Counted from the stretch's first letter, positions 18,415 through 26,788 are shown. The stretch is DNA of 64,000 nucleotides from Oleiagrimonas sp963817755 (GCA_963817755.1 CAWFPB010000004.1:62001-126000), one strand, 5' to 3'. The notes: generated by a model not told the origin, from the letters alone. Numbers and translations are program-made.

Positions 18415-19251
18415 TCAGGCCTGCTCGGCGCGCAGCGCGTCGTACACCGCATCGCTGTCGGGCCGCTTGCCGTGCCACAGCGCGAAACTGTCGGCGGCGG
18501 TTTCCACCAGCATGCCCAGCCCGTCCAGCGCATGGCGTGCGCCGGCCGCATGCGCCCAGGCCAGGAAGCCGCTGGCGGCAGGTCCGTAGGACAGGTCGTA
18601 GCACAATGCGCGCGAACCGATCAGCGAGAACGGCAGATCCAATGCATGCCCCTGCACGCCGGCCGAGGTGGCGTTGACGATCAGGTCGTAGCTGCCCAGC
18701 GTCGCCAGGTCCTTCCAGTAGCGGCTGTGCGCGCGCGCCGGATCGCCCAGGCGGTCGGCCAGGGCATCGGCGCGTTCGGGGTTGCGGTTGACGATGGTCA
18801 GGGTGGCCACGCCGGCGTCGAGCAACGGGGCGGCCACGCCCTGCGCGGCACCGCCCGCACCCAGCAGCAGGGCGTCATGCCCGCGCAGGTCCAGGCGGTG
18901 GCGATCGGTGAGGTCGCGCACCAGGCCGGCACCGTCGTTGTTGTGTGCAACCAGGCTGCCGTCGGCCTGCGGCGTGAGCACGTTGGCCGCTCCGGCCCTG
19001 GCCGCGGCTTCGCTGTGGCTGTCGGCCAGCGCCAGCGCGGCATGCTTGTGCGGCACCGTGACGTTGGCACCGGCACCACCGGCGGCAAAGAAGTCGCGCA
19101 CCGCGCTGGCGAAGTCGTCCGGTGCGACGTCGATGGCGTCATAGTGCAGCTCGATCCCGAACTGCTTCGCGAACGCCTGGTGAATGCGCGGCGACAGCGA
19201 GTGCGCGACGGGGTGGCCGAACACGGCATACCGACGGGGTGAATCGCTCAT
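18415..19251 (-). CDS. aroE: Shikimate dehydrogenase (NADP+)
   Basis: 278 residues. The N-terminal catalytic domain starts YAVFGHPVAHSLSPRIHQAFA with the Ser-rich shikimate-binding motif, followed by NVTVPHKHAAL with the catalytic Lys. The Rossmann domain has LLGAGGAAQGVA, NRNPERADAL and NATSAG, the NADP-selective pattern, and ends with DGLGMLVETAADSFALWHG. It reduces 3-dehydroshikimate to shikimate in aromatic amino acid synthesis. The ATG follows an AGGGAC site. Confidence 0.96.
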   Translation of the reverse strand: MSDSPRRYAVFGHPVAHSLSPRIHQAFAKQFGIELHYDAIDVAPDDFASAVRDFFAAGGAGANVTVPHKHAALALADSHSEAAARAGAANVLTPQADGSLVAHNNDGAGLVRDLTDRHRLDLRGHDALLLGAGGAAQGVAAPLLDAGVATLTIVNRNPERADALADRLGDPARAHSRYWKDLATLGSYDLIVNATSAGVQGHALDLPFSLIGSRALCYDLSYGPAASGFLAWAHAAGARHALDGLGMLVETAADSFALWHGKRPDSDAVYDALRAEQA

Positions 19252-19305
19252 GCGGGTCCCTGCTGGAAGAATATTGGACCGGCATTGTAGCCGTTCGCCC
19301 CGGCA

Positions 19306-19857
19306 TTACTGGTAGCCGGGACGGCCGACCTGGTCCGCTTGCTGGGGTACGCGCCGCAGCTGGTCCACGGGGTAGCCCAGGGCCTTGGCATCGGCCACGT
19401 ACTGTTGGTACGCCGCGTCGGGCATGCTGCGCTCGCGCGACATGATCCACAGCAGGTCGCGCGAGGGCACGCCGACCATGACGTAGCGGTAGTCCGGGTC
19501 CAGCTTCAGGATCAGGTAGTCGGAGGTGAACGGCCAGATGATGCGCACCTTCCAGTGCGCGGCGTCGTTCCTGTCGGGCAGCCAGCCCTTGCCGTGCCAG
19601 GCGTCCGGCTTGCCCTCGAAGCCCTTGCGGAAGTGGTAGGTGATGCCGATGTCACCGTCCTTGCGCAGGTGGTATTCGTCGGATGTGGCCACCTTGCCGC
19701 GTTCCAGGAAATTGGGGATGTTGGCGATCACGTGCCAGGTGCCCATGTAGCGGTGCAGGTCCACGTGATCGACCGTGCGCGGCCACTTCGACGGGTTGGA
19801 GGCGCAGCCGGCCAGCAGGGCCAGACCGGCCAGCAGCATCAGTTTTCTCTTGCGCAT
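19306..19857 (-). CDS. blc: Outer-membrane lipocalin lipoprotein (Blc-like)
   Basis: 183 residues. The N-terminus is a lipoprotein signal with lipobox LAGC (Cys18). The lipocalin signature YMGTWHVIANIPNFLERG and the second conserved region PSRDLLWIMSRE are clear. Bacterial lipocalins like Blc sit in the outer membrane facing the periplasm and bind lysophospholipids or fatty acids, usually under starvation or envelope stress. It is divergent from the small membrane-protein gene at 19978. Confidence 0.93.
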   Translation of the reverse strand: MRKRKLMLLAGLALLAGCASNPSKWPRTVDHVDLHRYMGTWHVIANIPNFLERGKVATSDEYHLRKDGDIGITYHFRKGFEGKPDAWHGKGWLPDRNDAAHWKVRIIWPFTSDYLILKLDPDYRYVMVGVPSRDLLWIMSRERSMPDAAYQQYVADAKALGYPVDQLRRVPQQADQVGRPGYQ

Positions 19858-19977
19858 GCGGGACTCCGTGGGTGCCCATGTATGCCTTCTTACGCAACGC
19901 CCGTGACATCGGATGCGTCAGCGTCGCAGACGGTGAGATGTACGGAAGGCAGGCTGACGTACAAAGGAGGAGACCCC

Positions 19978-20205
19978 ATGAACACACCACACCACCCGCG
20001 CCGCGCACGTGCACTGATGGCCCTTGTCTGGCTGGCCTGCGGCCTGATGCTGCTGCTCACCCCGCTGGCCTGGCCCAATCGCGTGTTCGGCTTCACCTCG
20101 GTGTTCTGGCTGGTCGGCGCGCCGGCCTGCGTGCTGCTGGCCCTGCAGCCGCGCCTGGCCACGCGGTTGCTGGTTCCCGCTCGCTCCAGGCGCCGGCCGC
20201 GCTGA
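19978..20205 (+). CDS. Small two-helix membrane protein of unknown function
   Basis: 75 residues with two hydrophobic segments (ALVWLACGLMLLLTPLAW and VFWLVGAPACVLLALQP) and basic ends. It has one of the best ribosome sites in the window, AAAGGAGG, 7 bases upstream, which supports it as a real gene. It is divergent from the lipocalin and convergent with the RimK-like gene, ending 4 bases from it. Family not recognised. Confidence 0.65.
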   Translation: MNTPHHPRRARALMALVWLACGLMLLLTPLAWPNRVFGFTSVFWLVGAPACVLLALQPRLATRLLVPARSRRRPR

Positions 20206-20208
20206 CGG

Positions 20209-21687
20209 CTATCCGGACACGCCCAGGCGCTTGCGCTCGAGCCGTCGCACCAACTCGCCGATGATGCGCCGGTACAGGTCCTCGCCCAGGTAGCCGTCCT
20301 CGACCCCGGCGTCGATCGACGGGTTGTCGTTGACCTCGATGACCACGGCACGCCCGTCGACCTGCTTGAGGTCCACGCCGTACAGTCCGTCGCCGATGGC
20401 GTTGGCGGCCTTGACTGCCAGCCGTACCACTTCGGCCGGCGCCTCGCGCACCGGCAGGGTCCGGTACCCGCCCGACTTCGAGCCGGTCGCCCCGTGATTG
20501 TAGATCTGCCAGTGGCCGCGCGACATGAAGTACTGGCAGGCGTACAGCGGCTCGCGGTTGAGCACGCCGATGCGCCAGTCGAATTCGGTGTACAGGTAGC
20601 GTTGCGCGATGATCAGCGCGCTGTGCCCGAACAGCTCGGCCACGGTGGACTTGAGCGCCTCGAGCGTCTCCACCTTGACCACGCCGCGCGAGAACGCGCC
20701 GTCGGGAATCTTCAGCACGATCGGCAACCCGAGTTTGTCGGGAAGGGCGTCAAGGCTGTCCGGATCGTCGCGGTACAGGATCTCGGTGTCGGGCACGGCC
20801 AGCCTGCGCGAGACCAGCAGGTCGTGCAGGAAGATCTTGTTGGTGCAGCGCAGGATCGACGCCGGATCGTCGATCACCACCATGCCTTCCTGCTCGGCGC
20901 GGTGCGCGAAACGGTAGGTGTGATGGTCGATGGCAGTGGTCTCGCGGATGAACAAGCCGTCGTACTCGGCCAGGCTCGCGTAGTCGTTGGGCCCGATCGG
21001 ATCGACCTCCACGTCCAGTTGCTTGCCGGCGGCGACGAAGGCCTTCAGCGCCGCTCGGTTGGACGGCGGCAGGGCCTCGTCCGGATTGACCAGCATGGCG
21101 ATGTCGTAGCGGTAGCGCCGGCGCGCGCGCGGCTTGCGCCAGACCTTGCCGGCAAAGTGCTCGAGCGCCAGCGCGAAGGCGTCCTCCTGGGCATCGTCCA
21201 GCGTGTGCAGGCCGACCGGCCGGATCGAGCCGATCTGCCAGACGCGATCGCGCCGGAACGTGATCCGCAGCAGCGGGCAGGGAAACAGTTCGAACACCTG
21301 GCGCGCCAGGTCCCGCAGCAGCGGGTGCGCGGTCTGGCCGAAACACACCAGGATGCCGAAGTCGGTGCTGTCGTGCTCGCGGTCCTTCAGTACCTGCGCC
21401 AGTTTCTGGTTGAGGTCCTCGATGTCCAGGCCGTACAGGGCCCGCCGACGCAACCCGTTGATGGTGCGCACCGTCGGAATCACGCGATGTCCGCGCGCCT
21501 CGGCCAGCAGCGAAACGTAGTAGCCGCTGCCCAGGTACTTGTAGCTGCGGCACAGGTTGATGACGTGGGTGCGCTCGCCGTTGCCCAGCGGTTCGCGCAG
21601 GTAGTCGCGTGCGGCCACCACGTGCGTGGACGGGTAGTAGGCACCCCAGTCGGCGGGGTTCTCGACCACGATGACCAGCCGGCTCAT
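20209..21687 (-). CDS. RimK-like ATP-grasp ligase with N-terminal RLAN domain
   Basis: 492 residues from the ATG at 21687 (GAGGTT upstream). The first ~230 residues match the RLAN region found in front of some RimK-like ATP-grasp domains (VVENPADWGAYYPSTHVV at the start, SLLAEARGHRVIPTVRTI). The rest is an ATP-grasp: IDDPASILRCTNKIFLHDLL, LPIVLKIPDGAFSRGVVKV for nucleotide binding, and the metal-binding VVIEVNDNPSID near the end. ATP-grasp enzymes of this group join amino acids or peptides through acyl phosphates. A GNAT gene is divergently placed 168 bases away, and that association is repeatedly seen for RLAN proteins. Substrates are unknown. Confidence 0.85.
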   Translation of the reverse strand: MSRLVIVVENPADWGAYYPSTHVVAARDYLREPLGNGERTHVINLCRSYKYLGSGYYVSLLAEARGHRVIPTVRTINGLRRRALYGLDIEDLNQKLAQVLKDREHDSTDFGILVCFGQTAHPLLRDLARQVFELFPCPLLRITFRRDRVWQIGSIRPVGLHTLDDAQEDAFALALEHFAGKVWRKPRARRRYRYDIAMLVNPDEALPPSNRAALKAFVAAGKQLDVEVDPIGPNDYASLAEYDGLFIRETTAIDHHTYRFAHRAEQEGMVVIDDPASILRCTNKIFLHDLLVSRRLAVPDTEILYRDDPDSLDALPDKLGLPIVLKIPDGAFSRGVVKVETLEALKSTVAELFGHSALIIAQRYLYTEFDWRIGVLNREPLYACQYFMSRGHWQIYNHGATGSKSGGYRTLPVREAPAEVVRLAVKAANAIGDGLYGVDLKQVDGRAVVIEVNDNPSIDAGVEDGYLGEDLYRRIIGELVRRLERKRLGVSG

Positions 21688-21843
21688 GCAACCTCGCTGT
21701 TGCCTGCGCGCCGCAGGGCGCCGCGCGTACGGTCGACACCGCTCCCTGGCGGCGAATGGCGCGAAGTGTGCGCACACGCGGCCGCGAGTGCAAGGGGCGC
21801 GCGAGGCCTTTTCCATGGGATGGGAAGCGGCTTCCTACCGGCG

Positions 21844-21849
21844 TAGAGT
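21844..21849 (+). promoter_or_regulatory. Candidate -10 box 6 bases before the GNAT start codon
   Basis: TAGAGT precedes ATG 21856 by 6 bases (gcgccc), so the transcript would be leaderless. No Shine-Dalgarno sequence is visible. Confidence 0.3.
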
Positions 21850-21855
21850 GCGCCC

Positions 21856-22332
21856 ATGCCCGCTCCCGAAGACATGCTGCTGGTCCGTGAGGCTCGAAGC
21901 GCCGACCTCGGCGCGCTGCTGGATCTGGAGCAGGCCAGCTTCGACGGCGACCGGCTCAGTCCGCGCCAGTACCGGCATCATCTTCAAAGCGCCAGCGCCC
22001 GGCTGCTGATCGTCGAGGACGGGCCGCGCCTGGTCGGATCGGCCGTGCTGCTTTTCCGGCGCGGCACACGCGTGGCGCGGCTGTATTCGCTGGCAGTCGA
22101 TCCCGTGATGCGCGGCCGCGGGGTGGGCCGTCGACTGCTGGCTGCCGCCGAACATGCAGCCCGCGCACGCGATTGCACCCGGATCCGGCTGGAGGTGCGC
22201 GCCGACAACCGTGCCGCACAGTCCCTGTACGAGAGCGCCGATTTCCGACGCTGCGGGCAGCGCACGGGCTATTACGCGGACGGCGCCGATGCCTGGCTGT
22301 ACCAGAAAACGCTGCAGGCGGCGCCGGACTAG
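21856..22332 (+). CDS. GNAT family N-acetyltransferase (RimI-like)
   Basis: 158 residues. Residues ~70-110 hold the acetyl-CoA loop: ARLYSLAVDPVMRGRGVGRRLL, with the R/Q-x-x-G-x-G/A pattern RGRGVG, then LEVRADNRAAQSLYESADFRRCG typical of RimI-type enzymes. It is smaller than the GNAT-C39 peptidase fusions often found beside RimK-like proteins and has no C39 domain. The divergent arrangement with the ATP-grasp gene suggests a shared peptide- or amino-acid-modifying role. Its TAG shares the palindrome CTAG with the stop of the convergent gene. Confidence 0.88.
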   Translation: MPAPEDMLLVREARSADLGALLDLEQASFDGDRLSPRQYRHHLQSASARLLIVEDGPRLVGSAVLLFRRGTRVARLYSLAVDPVMRGRGVGRRLLAAAEHAARARDCTRIRLEVRADNRAAQSLYESADFRRCGQRTGYYADGADAWLYQKTLQAAPD

Positions 22333-23012
22333 CCGGTGCCGTCATCCAGGTGCCGGGCGGTGGCCGCGTCCGGGCGCACCACCAGCGCCCCGGTGGCCAT
22401 CAGGCTGACCTTGTAGCGGCCCCCGTCCACCAGCGGCATGTACACCCCGCTGCCGAACTGCGTGTCCACCATCGGCAACCAGTCCGGGTACCGGTGGCGC
22501 AGGTCGAACAGGTCCGGCCCCGGGGCGCGCAGATCGTAGATGGTCGAACGCGCCTCGCTGGCTTGACCGGCATCGGTGTAGCGGCCCGACAGGCGATCGA
22601 GGCGATACAGCGGCGGCACGCCGGCCAGCTCGGCCGGCAGTTTCCACTTCACCACGACCGCCTCCAGGCGGAAATCGTCGCCGTTCAGCGGCAGCGTCCG
22701 GTCATGGCCGCCGGGGAGCTGCAGATCGATGCGCCAGTACTCCGGCCCAAGCTGGTGCGCCACCACCGTGGCCACCGGGGTCTCCCGGGCCAGCACGCGG
22801 TAACCGCGCAATGCCATGCCACTGCCGCCGGCCACCACGGACAGGGCAAGGAACGCCACGGCCAGCAACGCACGCCAGGAGGCCGCCACGCGACGGCGGT
22901 CGCGCCATCGGCGCCGGCAGGACACGCCGTGCCCGATCGCCAGCAGCAACAGCACGCCGGCCACGATCAGCATCAGCAGGGACGGCCAGTAGAGCATCTG
23001 CATCCAGTTCAC
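22329..23012 (-). CDS. Hypothetical membrane protein with periplasmic domain
   Basis: 227 residues. Two transmembrane segments (about 8-28 and 47-68) flank a short Arg-rich cytoplasmic loop; the remaining ~155 residues would be periplasmic. That domain has strands such as TVVAHQLGPEYWRIDLQLPGG and AVVVKWKLPAEL. I do not recognise the family; close relatives exist in Xanthomonadales under unspecific names, as far as I recall. Convergent with the GNAT gene and divergent from lptM. Confidence 0.65.
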   Translation of the reverse strand: MNWMQMLYWPSLLMLIVAGVLLLLAIGHGVSCRRRWRDRRRVAASWRALLAVAFLALSVVAGGSGMALRGYRVLARETPVATVVAHQLGPEYWRIDLQLPGGHDRTLPLNGDDFRLEAVVVKWKLPAELAGVPPLYRLDRLSGRYTDAGQASEARSTIYDLRAPGPDLFDLRHRYPDWLPMVDTQFGSGVYMPLVDGGRYKVSLMATGALVVRPDAATARHLDDGTG

Positions 23013-23084
23013 GGCATGCGTTCCCCGGGCGAAAACCGGCTTTCATCATACCGGCCAGGCTCACGCCGCAACCGTCACGATGCG

Positions 23085-23090
23085 TATACT
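23085..23090 (+). promoter_or_regulatory. Candidate -10 box for the lptM-dapF-DUF484-xerC operon
   Basis: TATACT, one mismatch from consensus, 29 bases before the lptM ATG, which leaves a short leader with an AAGGA ribosome site. No clear -35 box. Confidence 0.35.
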
Positions 23091-23119
23091 GGCTCCCGGA
23101 TCTGCAAGGAAACCGCTCC

Positions 23120-23308
23120 ATGCGTCGACTGCTGTTCATCTTCGCGGCCGCCCTGGCGACGTGCATGCTGGCCGCCTGCGGCAACAAGGGGCCGCTGTAC
23201 CGGCCGGCCGCCGCACCGGCCGCATCCGTGTCTTCTGCGGCCCCCGCCAGCAGCGTGGACACGCCTGCGCCGGCGGCCAGCATAGAGTCCGGCAACCACG
23301 CGGGCTGA
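23120..23308 (+). CDS. lptM: LptM (YifL) lipoprotein, LPS translocon maturation chaperone
   Basis: 62 residues. A lipoprotein signal ends in LAAC (Cys21) followed directly by GNKGPLYRP, the hallmark of LptM/YifL. The rest is Ala/Pro/Ser-rich and disordered. In E. coli LptM stabilises the LptDE lipopolysaccharide translocon and promotes correct disulfide formation in LptD. Position before dapF, 3 bases apart, matches the E. coli order. An AAGGA site is 10 bases upstream of the ATG. Confidence 0.9.
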   Translation: MRRLLFIFAAALATCMLAACGNKGPLYRPAAAPAASVSSAAPASSVDTPAPAASIESGNHAG

Positions 23309-23311
23309 CCC

Positions 23312-24154
23312 ATGCGCCTGGCCTTCACCAAGATGCACGGCCTGGGCAACGACTTCGTCGTGCTCGATTGCCGCGAGCAGCCGATGCCCCTGCACGCCAG
23401 CACCATCCGCGAACTGGGCGACCGTCATACCGGCATCGGCTTCGACCAGCTGATCAGCATCGAACCGGCCGGTCCACGCGACCAGGCCGCCTTCGCCTAC
23501 GGCATCTGGAACCGCGACGGACAGTCCGTCGGACAGTGCGGCAACGGCGTGCGCTGCGTGGCGGCCTGGCTGCATCGTGCCGGCCTGCTGCCGCTGGAAC
23601 AGGACGTGAAGCTGCAAAGCCCGTCCGGCCCGGTCACGGTGCGGCTGACCGATCCGCTGACCGTGGCGGTGGACATGGGCGAACCGGATTTCGAACCGTC
23701 GCACATTCCCTTCGACGCCCCCCACCGCGACGAACGTTATCCGCTGGACGTCGACGGTGCACCGGTCACCGTCGGTGCCGTTTCCCTGGGCAACCCGCAT
23801 GCGGTGATGCAGGTGGACGACCTGCATGCTCCGGCGCTGGAACGTCTTGGCCCACAGATCACCACCCACCCGCGGTTTGCCGAAGGCTGCAACACCGGCT
23901 TCGTGCGGGTGATCGATCGTGAGCACCTGCGACTGCGCGTGCACGAACGCGGCAGCGGCTGGACCCGGGCCTGCGGCACCGGCGCCTGTGCGGCCATGGC
24001 GGTGATGCGCATGCAGGGCCGTGTCGAGGACACGGTCGACGTGCAACTGCCCGGAGGACACCTGAAGATCGAATGGAAGTATCCCGGCCGTACCCTGTGG
24101 ATGACCGGTCCGGCGGCCTTCGTGTTCGAGGGAACCTGCTCGCTACCGGAATGA
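23312..24154 (+). CDS. dapF: Diaminopimelate epimerase
   Basis: 280 residues. The two catalytic cysteines are Cys76 in GQCGNGVRC and Cys221 in ACGTGAC, in the two symmetric halves. KMHGLGNDFVVLD opens the protein as in all DapF. It converts LL- to meso-diaminopimelate for lysine and peptidoglycan synthesis. Second gene of the lptM operon; DUF484 and xerC follow, as in E. coli. Confidence 0.97.
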   Translation: MRLAFTKMHGLGNDFVVLDCREQPMPLHASTIRELGDRHTGIGFDQLISIEPAGPRDQAAFAYGIWNRDGQSVGQCGNGVRCVAAWLHRAGLLPLEQDVKLQSPSGPVTVRLTDPLTVAVDMGEPDFEPSHIPFDAPHRDERYPLDVDGAPVTVGAVSLGNPHAVMQVDDLHAPALERLGPQITTHPRFAEGCNTGFVRVIDREHLRLRVHERGSGWTRACGTGACAAMAVMRMQGRVEDTVDVQLPGGHLKIEWKYPGRTLWMTGPAAFVFEGTCSLPE

Positions 24155-24224
24155 ATCGGCCGCGCGACTTGTTCCGCGCCGCTCGAAGGACGCACACTTG
24201 GACCATGCACTCGCGGAGCACGAC

Positions 24225-24911
24225 ATGTCCGACATGACTCTCAAAGACGGTTTGCAGGCGATGGATATCGCCGAATACCTGCGCAGCAATCCCCAGTTCC
24301 TGAAGGATTTCCCCGACCTGGCCATGAGCCTTCAGATCCCGCGCGAACAGGGCCCGGCCGCGTCTTTGGCCAGCTACCAGCTGGACGTGCTGCGCGGCAA
24401 GAACCGCGCACTGGAACGCCGACTGGCCGAACTGATCGAGATTGCCGGCGACAACGAGCAGCTGGTGGTGCAGGTACATTCGCTGACCCTGGGACTGCTG
24501 CGCGCCGATGACCTGCTGGAGAGCCTGCGCAGCGTGGTCGCGGGCCTGACCGAGGATTTCGACACCGACCTGGTGCGCGTGGTGCTGCTGGACGCCTACG
24601 ATGACCTGCCCGCAGCAACCTGGCTCAAGACCGAACCCGGCGGCGCCGAGGCACTGCCCCCGTTTGCCGAATTCTTCGCGCGCAAGGAGCCGATGGTCGG
24701 CCGGCTGGCCTCGGACAAGCTGTCCTACCTGTTCGGCAACGAGGCCGAATCGGTCCAGTCGGCGGCGCTGATGCGCGTGGGCGAGCACGGCATGCTCGCT
24801 GTCGGCAGCCACGAGGCCAACCGCTTCCATCCCGGCATGGGCACGATGTTCCTCAAGCTGATCGCCGAGAGCGTCAGTGCCGCGATCGAACGCTACGCGG
24901 ACCGGGACTGA
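24225..24911 (+). CDS. DUF484 family protein (GAF-like fold)
   Basis: 228 residues from the ATG at 24225, which has CGGAG upstream; an in-frame TTG at 24198 is less likely. It starts with the DUF484 landmark IAEYLRSNPQFLKDFPDLAMSLQIP, followed by a coiled-coil-like segment (LDVLRGKNRALERRLAELIEIA) and a GAF-like domain with LASDKLSYLFG and HGMLAVGSHEANRF. The function is unknown; it is conserved between dapF and xerC across gammaproteobacteria (the E. coli counterpart is YigA). The next gene starts 4 bases after the stop. Confidence 0.9.
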   Translation: MSDMTLKDGLQAMDIAEYLRSNPQFLKDFPDLAMSLQIPREQGPAASLASYQLDVLRGKNRALERRLAELIEIAGDNEQLVVQVHSLTLGLLRADDLLESLRSVVAGLTEDFDTDLVRVVLLDAYDDLPAATWLKTEPGGAEALPPFAEFFARKEPMVGRLASDKLSYLFGNEAESVQSAALMRVGEHGMLAVGSHEANRFHPGMGTMFLKLIAESVSAAIERYADRD

Positions 24912-24915
24912 GCCT

Positions 24916-25812
24916 GTGCCACGCCCGGCCGAACAGGTCCATGCCTGGCTCGAACGCCTGCGCGTGGAGCGTGCGCCCTCGCCGCACACGCTGTCGGCCT
25001 ATCGTCGTGACAGCGACAAGCTGCTGGCCTTCATGCTCGATCGAGGCATTGCCTCGTTTGCCGCACTGACGCCGGACCGCATGCGCGCCTTCGTCGCTGC
25101 CGAACACCGTCGCGGCCTGTCGCCGACCAGCATCCAGCGCCTGCTGTCCTCGTGCCGCAACCTGTTTCGGCACCTGGTGCGCGAGGGCGCGCTGGACCAC
25201 GATCCGGCCGCCACCGTGCGCGGCCCCAAGACCCGCCGCAAGCTGCCGCAGGTACTGGATACCGACGACGCCACGCAGCTGGTCGAGACCCCGATCGATG
25301 GACCACAGGGCCTGCGCGATCGTGCCATGCTGGAGCTGTTCTATTCCTCGGGACTGCGGCTGTCCGAGCTGGTCGGACTGGACTGGCGCGACCTGGAACT
25401 GGACTCGGGCCTGGTCCGGGTGCTGGGCAAGGGCAACAAGACCCGCATCGTGCCGGTCGGTCGCCATGCCATCCGCGCGCTCGAGGACCTGCGCGACAGC
25501 CTGCACGCGCCCCCCGAAAGCCCGGTCTTTCGCGGCCGCCACGGCCACCGCATCCATCCGCGCACGATCCAGGCGCGCATGCAGAAGCTGGCGCTCGAGC
25601 GCGGCCTGGCCCAGCGCATCCACCCGCACCTGCTGCGCCATTCGTGCGCCAGCCACCTGCTGGAATCGTCCGGTGAACTGCGTGCCGTGCAGGAACTGCT
25701 CGGCCATGCCGACATCGCCACCACGCAGATCTACACGCACCTGGACTTCCAGCACCTGGCCAAGGTGTACGACGCGGCGCATCCGCGGGCGCGGCGCAAG
25801 GCGGACGATTGA
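24916..25812 (+). CDS. xerC: Site-specific tyrosine recombinase XerC
   Basis: 298 residues from the GTG at 24916. This start, rather than GTG 24877, gives the E. coli length and puts the catalytic residues almost on E. coli numbers: Arg148, Lys172, His238, Arg241, His264, Tyr273. Motifs are HLLRHSCASHLL and LGHADIATTQIYTHLD. XerC with XerD resolves chromosome dimers at dif, with FtsK. It is the housekeeping recombinase, not a phage integrase: it sits in the conserved dapF-DUF484-xerC operon and no phage genes are near. Confidence 0.95.
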   Translation: MPRPAEQVHAWLERLRVERAPSPHTLSAYRRDSDKLLAFMLDRGIASFAALTPDRMRAFVAAEHRRGLSPTSIQRLLSSCRNLFRHLVREGALDHDPAATVRGPKTRRKLPQVLDTDDATQLVETPIDGPQGLRDRAMLELFYSSGLRLSELVGLDWRDLELDSGLVRVLGKGNKTRIVPVGRHAIRALEDLRDSLHAPPESPVFRGRHGHRIHPRTIQARMQKLALERGLAQRIHPHLLRHSCASHLLESSGELRAVQELLGHADIATTQIYTHLDFQHLAKVYDAAHPRARRKADD

Positions 25813-26158
25813 TGCGGGGATGGCTCGTTTCGTAGGGATGCGCCTTGCCAAGCGCGTACCTGCGCGACCCCCTCTCCCGCAAGGGGATTTCCTTTGGTCA
25901 CCTGCCTCCCCCTGCCATGCAGGGGGAGGTCATCGGCAGCGTAGGCCGGTACATCGCTGGTTGGGCAACCGACCACCCGCTGCAATGCATGCTGCGTCCG
26001 CGCAATGCCCCTTTTGGGGCAGGGAAGGGATGGGGGGAACATCGAAGCTGTACGTGTCGAACCGCCGACATTCCCATCGTCGAATTGAACCCACCCTTGG
26101 AAACGCCGCCCGCCGACCCATCTTCGGTATCTCCCCGGTCAAAACCACGGCACCGCAC
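25813..26158. repeat. 346-base gene-free spacer with palindromes between xerC and hslV
   Basis: No gene is supported here. It holds a strong 11-bp hairpin with a 3-base loop: CCTCCCCCTGC at 25905-25915 and GCAGGGGGAGG at 25919-25929. Close by are CCCCCTCTCCCGCAAGGGG (from 25868) and GCCCCTTTTGGGGC (near 26007), also self-complementary. Such CCCTCTCCC/GGGG palindromes look like dispersed intergenic elements. One of them may end xerC transcription, though no T-run follows. The hslV promoter must lie in the right part, but I see no clear boxes. Confidence 0.5.
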
Positions 26159-26695
26159 ATGGATTCGTTCCACGCCACCACCATCGTTTCCGTTCGTCGT
26201 CACGGCAAGGTCGTGATCGGCGGCGATGGCCAGGTCACCCTCGGCAACACGGTGATGAAGGCCAACGCGCGCAAGATTCGCCGCCTGGGCAAGGAAGGCG
26301 CGATCGTGGCCGGGTTTGCCGGCGCCACGGCCGACGCCTTCACCCTGTTCGAGCTGTTCGAGGACAAGCTGGTCAAGCATGGCCATAACCTGACCCGTGC
26401 CGCGGTCGAGCTGGCCAAGGAATGGCGCACCGATCGCCGCCTGGGCAAGCTCGAGGCGATGCTGGCGGTGGCCGACAAGACCAATTCCCTGCTGATCTCC
26501 GGCAACGGCGACGTGCTCGAGCCCGAGGACGGCCTGATCGCGATCGGCTCCGGCGGCCCCTACGCGCAGGCCGCGGCCCGCGCCCTGATGGACGGTTCCG
26601 ATCTCGATGCGCGCACGATCGTGGAAAAAGCGCTCAAGATCGCCGGCGATATCTGCATTTACACGAACCACAACACGTCCATCGAAGAGCTGTGA
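26159..26695 (+). CDS. hslV: ATP-dependent protease subunit HslV
   Basis: 178 residues. The conserved TTIVSVRR segment begins at residue 7, behind a short MDSFHA leader; in E. coli the catalytic Thr directly follows Met. So here a propeptide probably has to be removed to free the N-terminal Thr. GDGQVTLG, KARKIRRL-like ARKIRRL, GFAGATADAFTL and AIGSGGPYA are typical. HslV forms the proteolytic double hexamer driven by the HslU ATPase. hslU follows 101 bases downstream across a repeat. Confidence 0.95.
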   Translation: MDSFHATTIVSVRRHGKVVIGGDGQVTLGNTVMKANARKIRRLGKEGAIVAGFAGATADAFTLFELFEDKLVKHGHNLTRAAVELAKEWRTDRRLGKLEAMLAVADKTNSLLISGNGDVLEPEDGLIAIGSGGPYAQAAARALMDGSDLDARTIVEKALKIAGDICIYTNHNTSIEEL

Positions 26696-26788
26696 ATGGG
26701 GAATGGGGAGTGGGGAATCGAAACATTCCCGCCCCGGACCGTACATTCCAGCCCTGACCGATTCCCGATTCCCGATTCACCATTCCCG
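26694..26788. repeat. Tandem/inverted GAATGGGG-GATTCCC repeat between hslV and hslU
   Basis: Left arm 26694-26720 repeats GAATGGGG, GAATGGGG, AGTGGGGAATCG; right arm 26759-26788 repeats CGATTCCC three times and ends CATTCCCG. The arms are imperfect inverted copies separated by 38 bases, so the transcript can fold into a long stem. The left arm begins inside the hslV stop codon. It looks like a dispersed intergenic element inserted into the operon. Confidence 0.6.

Noticed and set aside
24877..24915. Earlier GTG start for XerC at 24877
   Set aside because: It would overlap DUF484; the GTG at 24916 gives the E. coli length and matching catalytic residue numbers.
24916..25812. Tyrosine recombinase as a sign of an integrated element
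   Set aside because: It is XerC in its standard dapF operon; no phage or conjugation genes, no att repeats or tRNA seen nearby.
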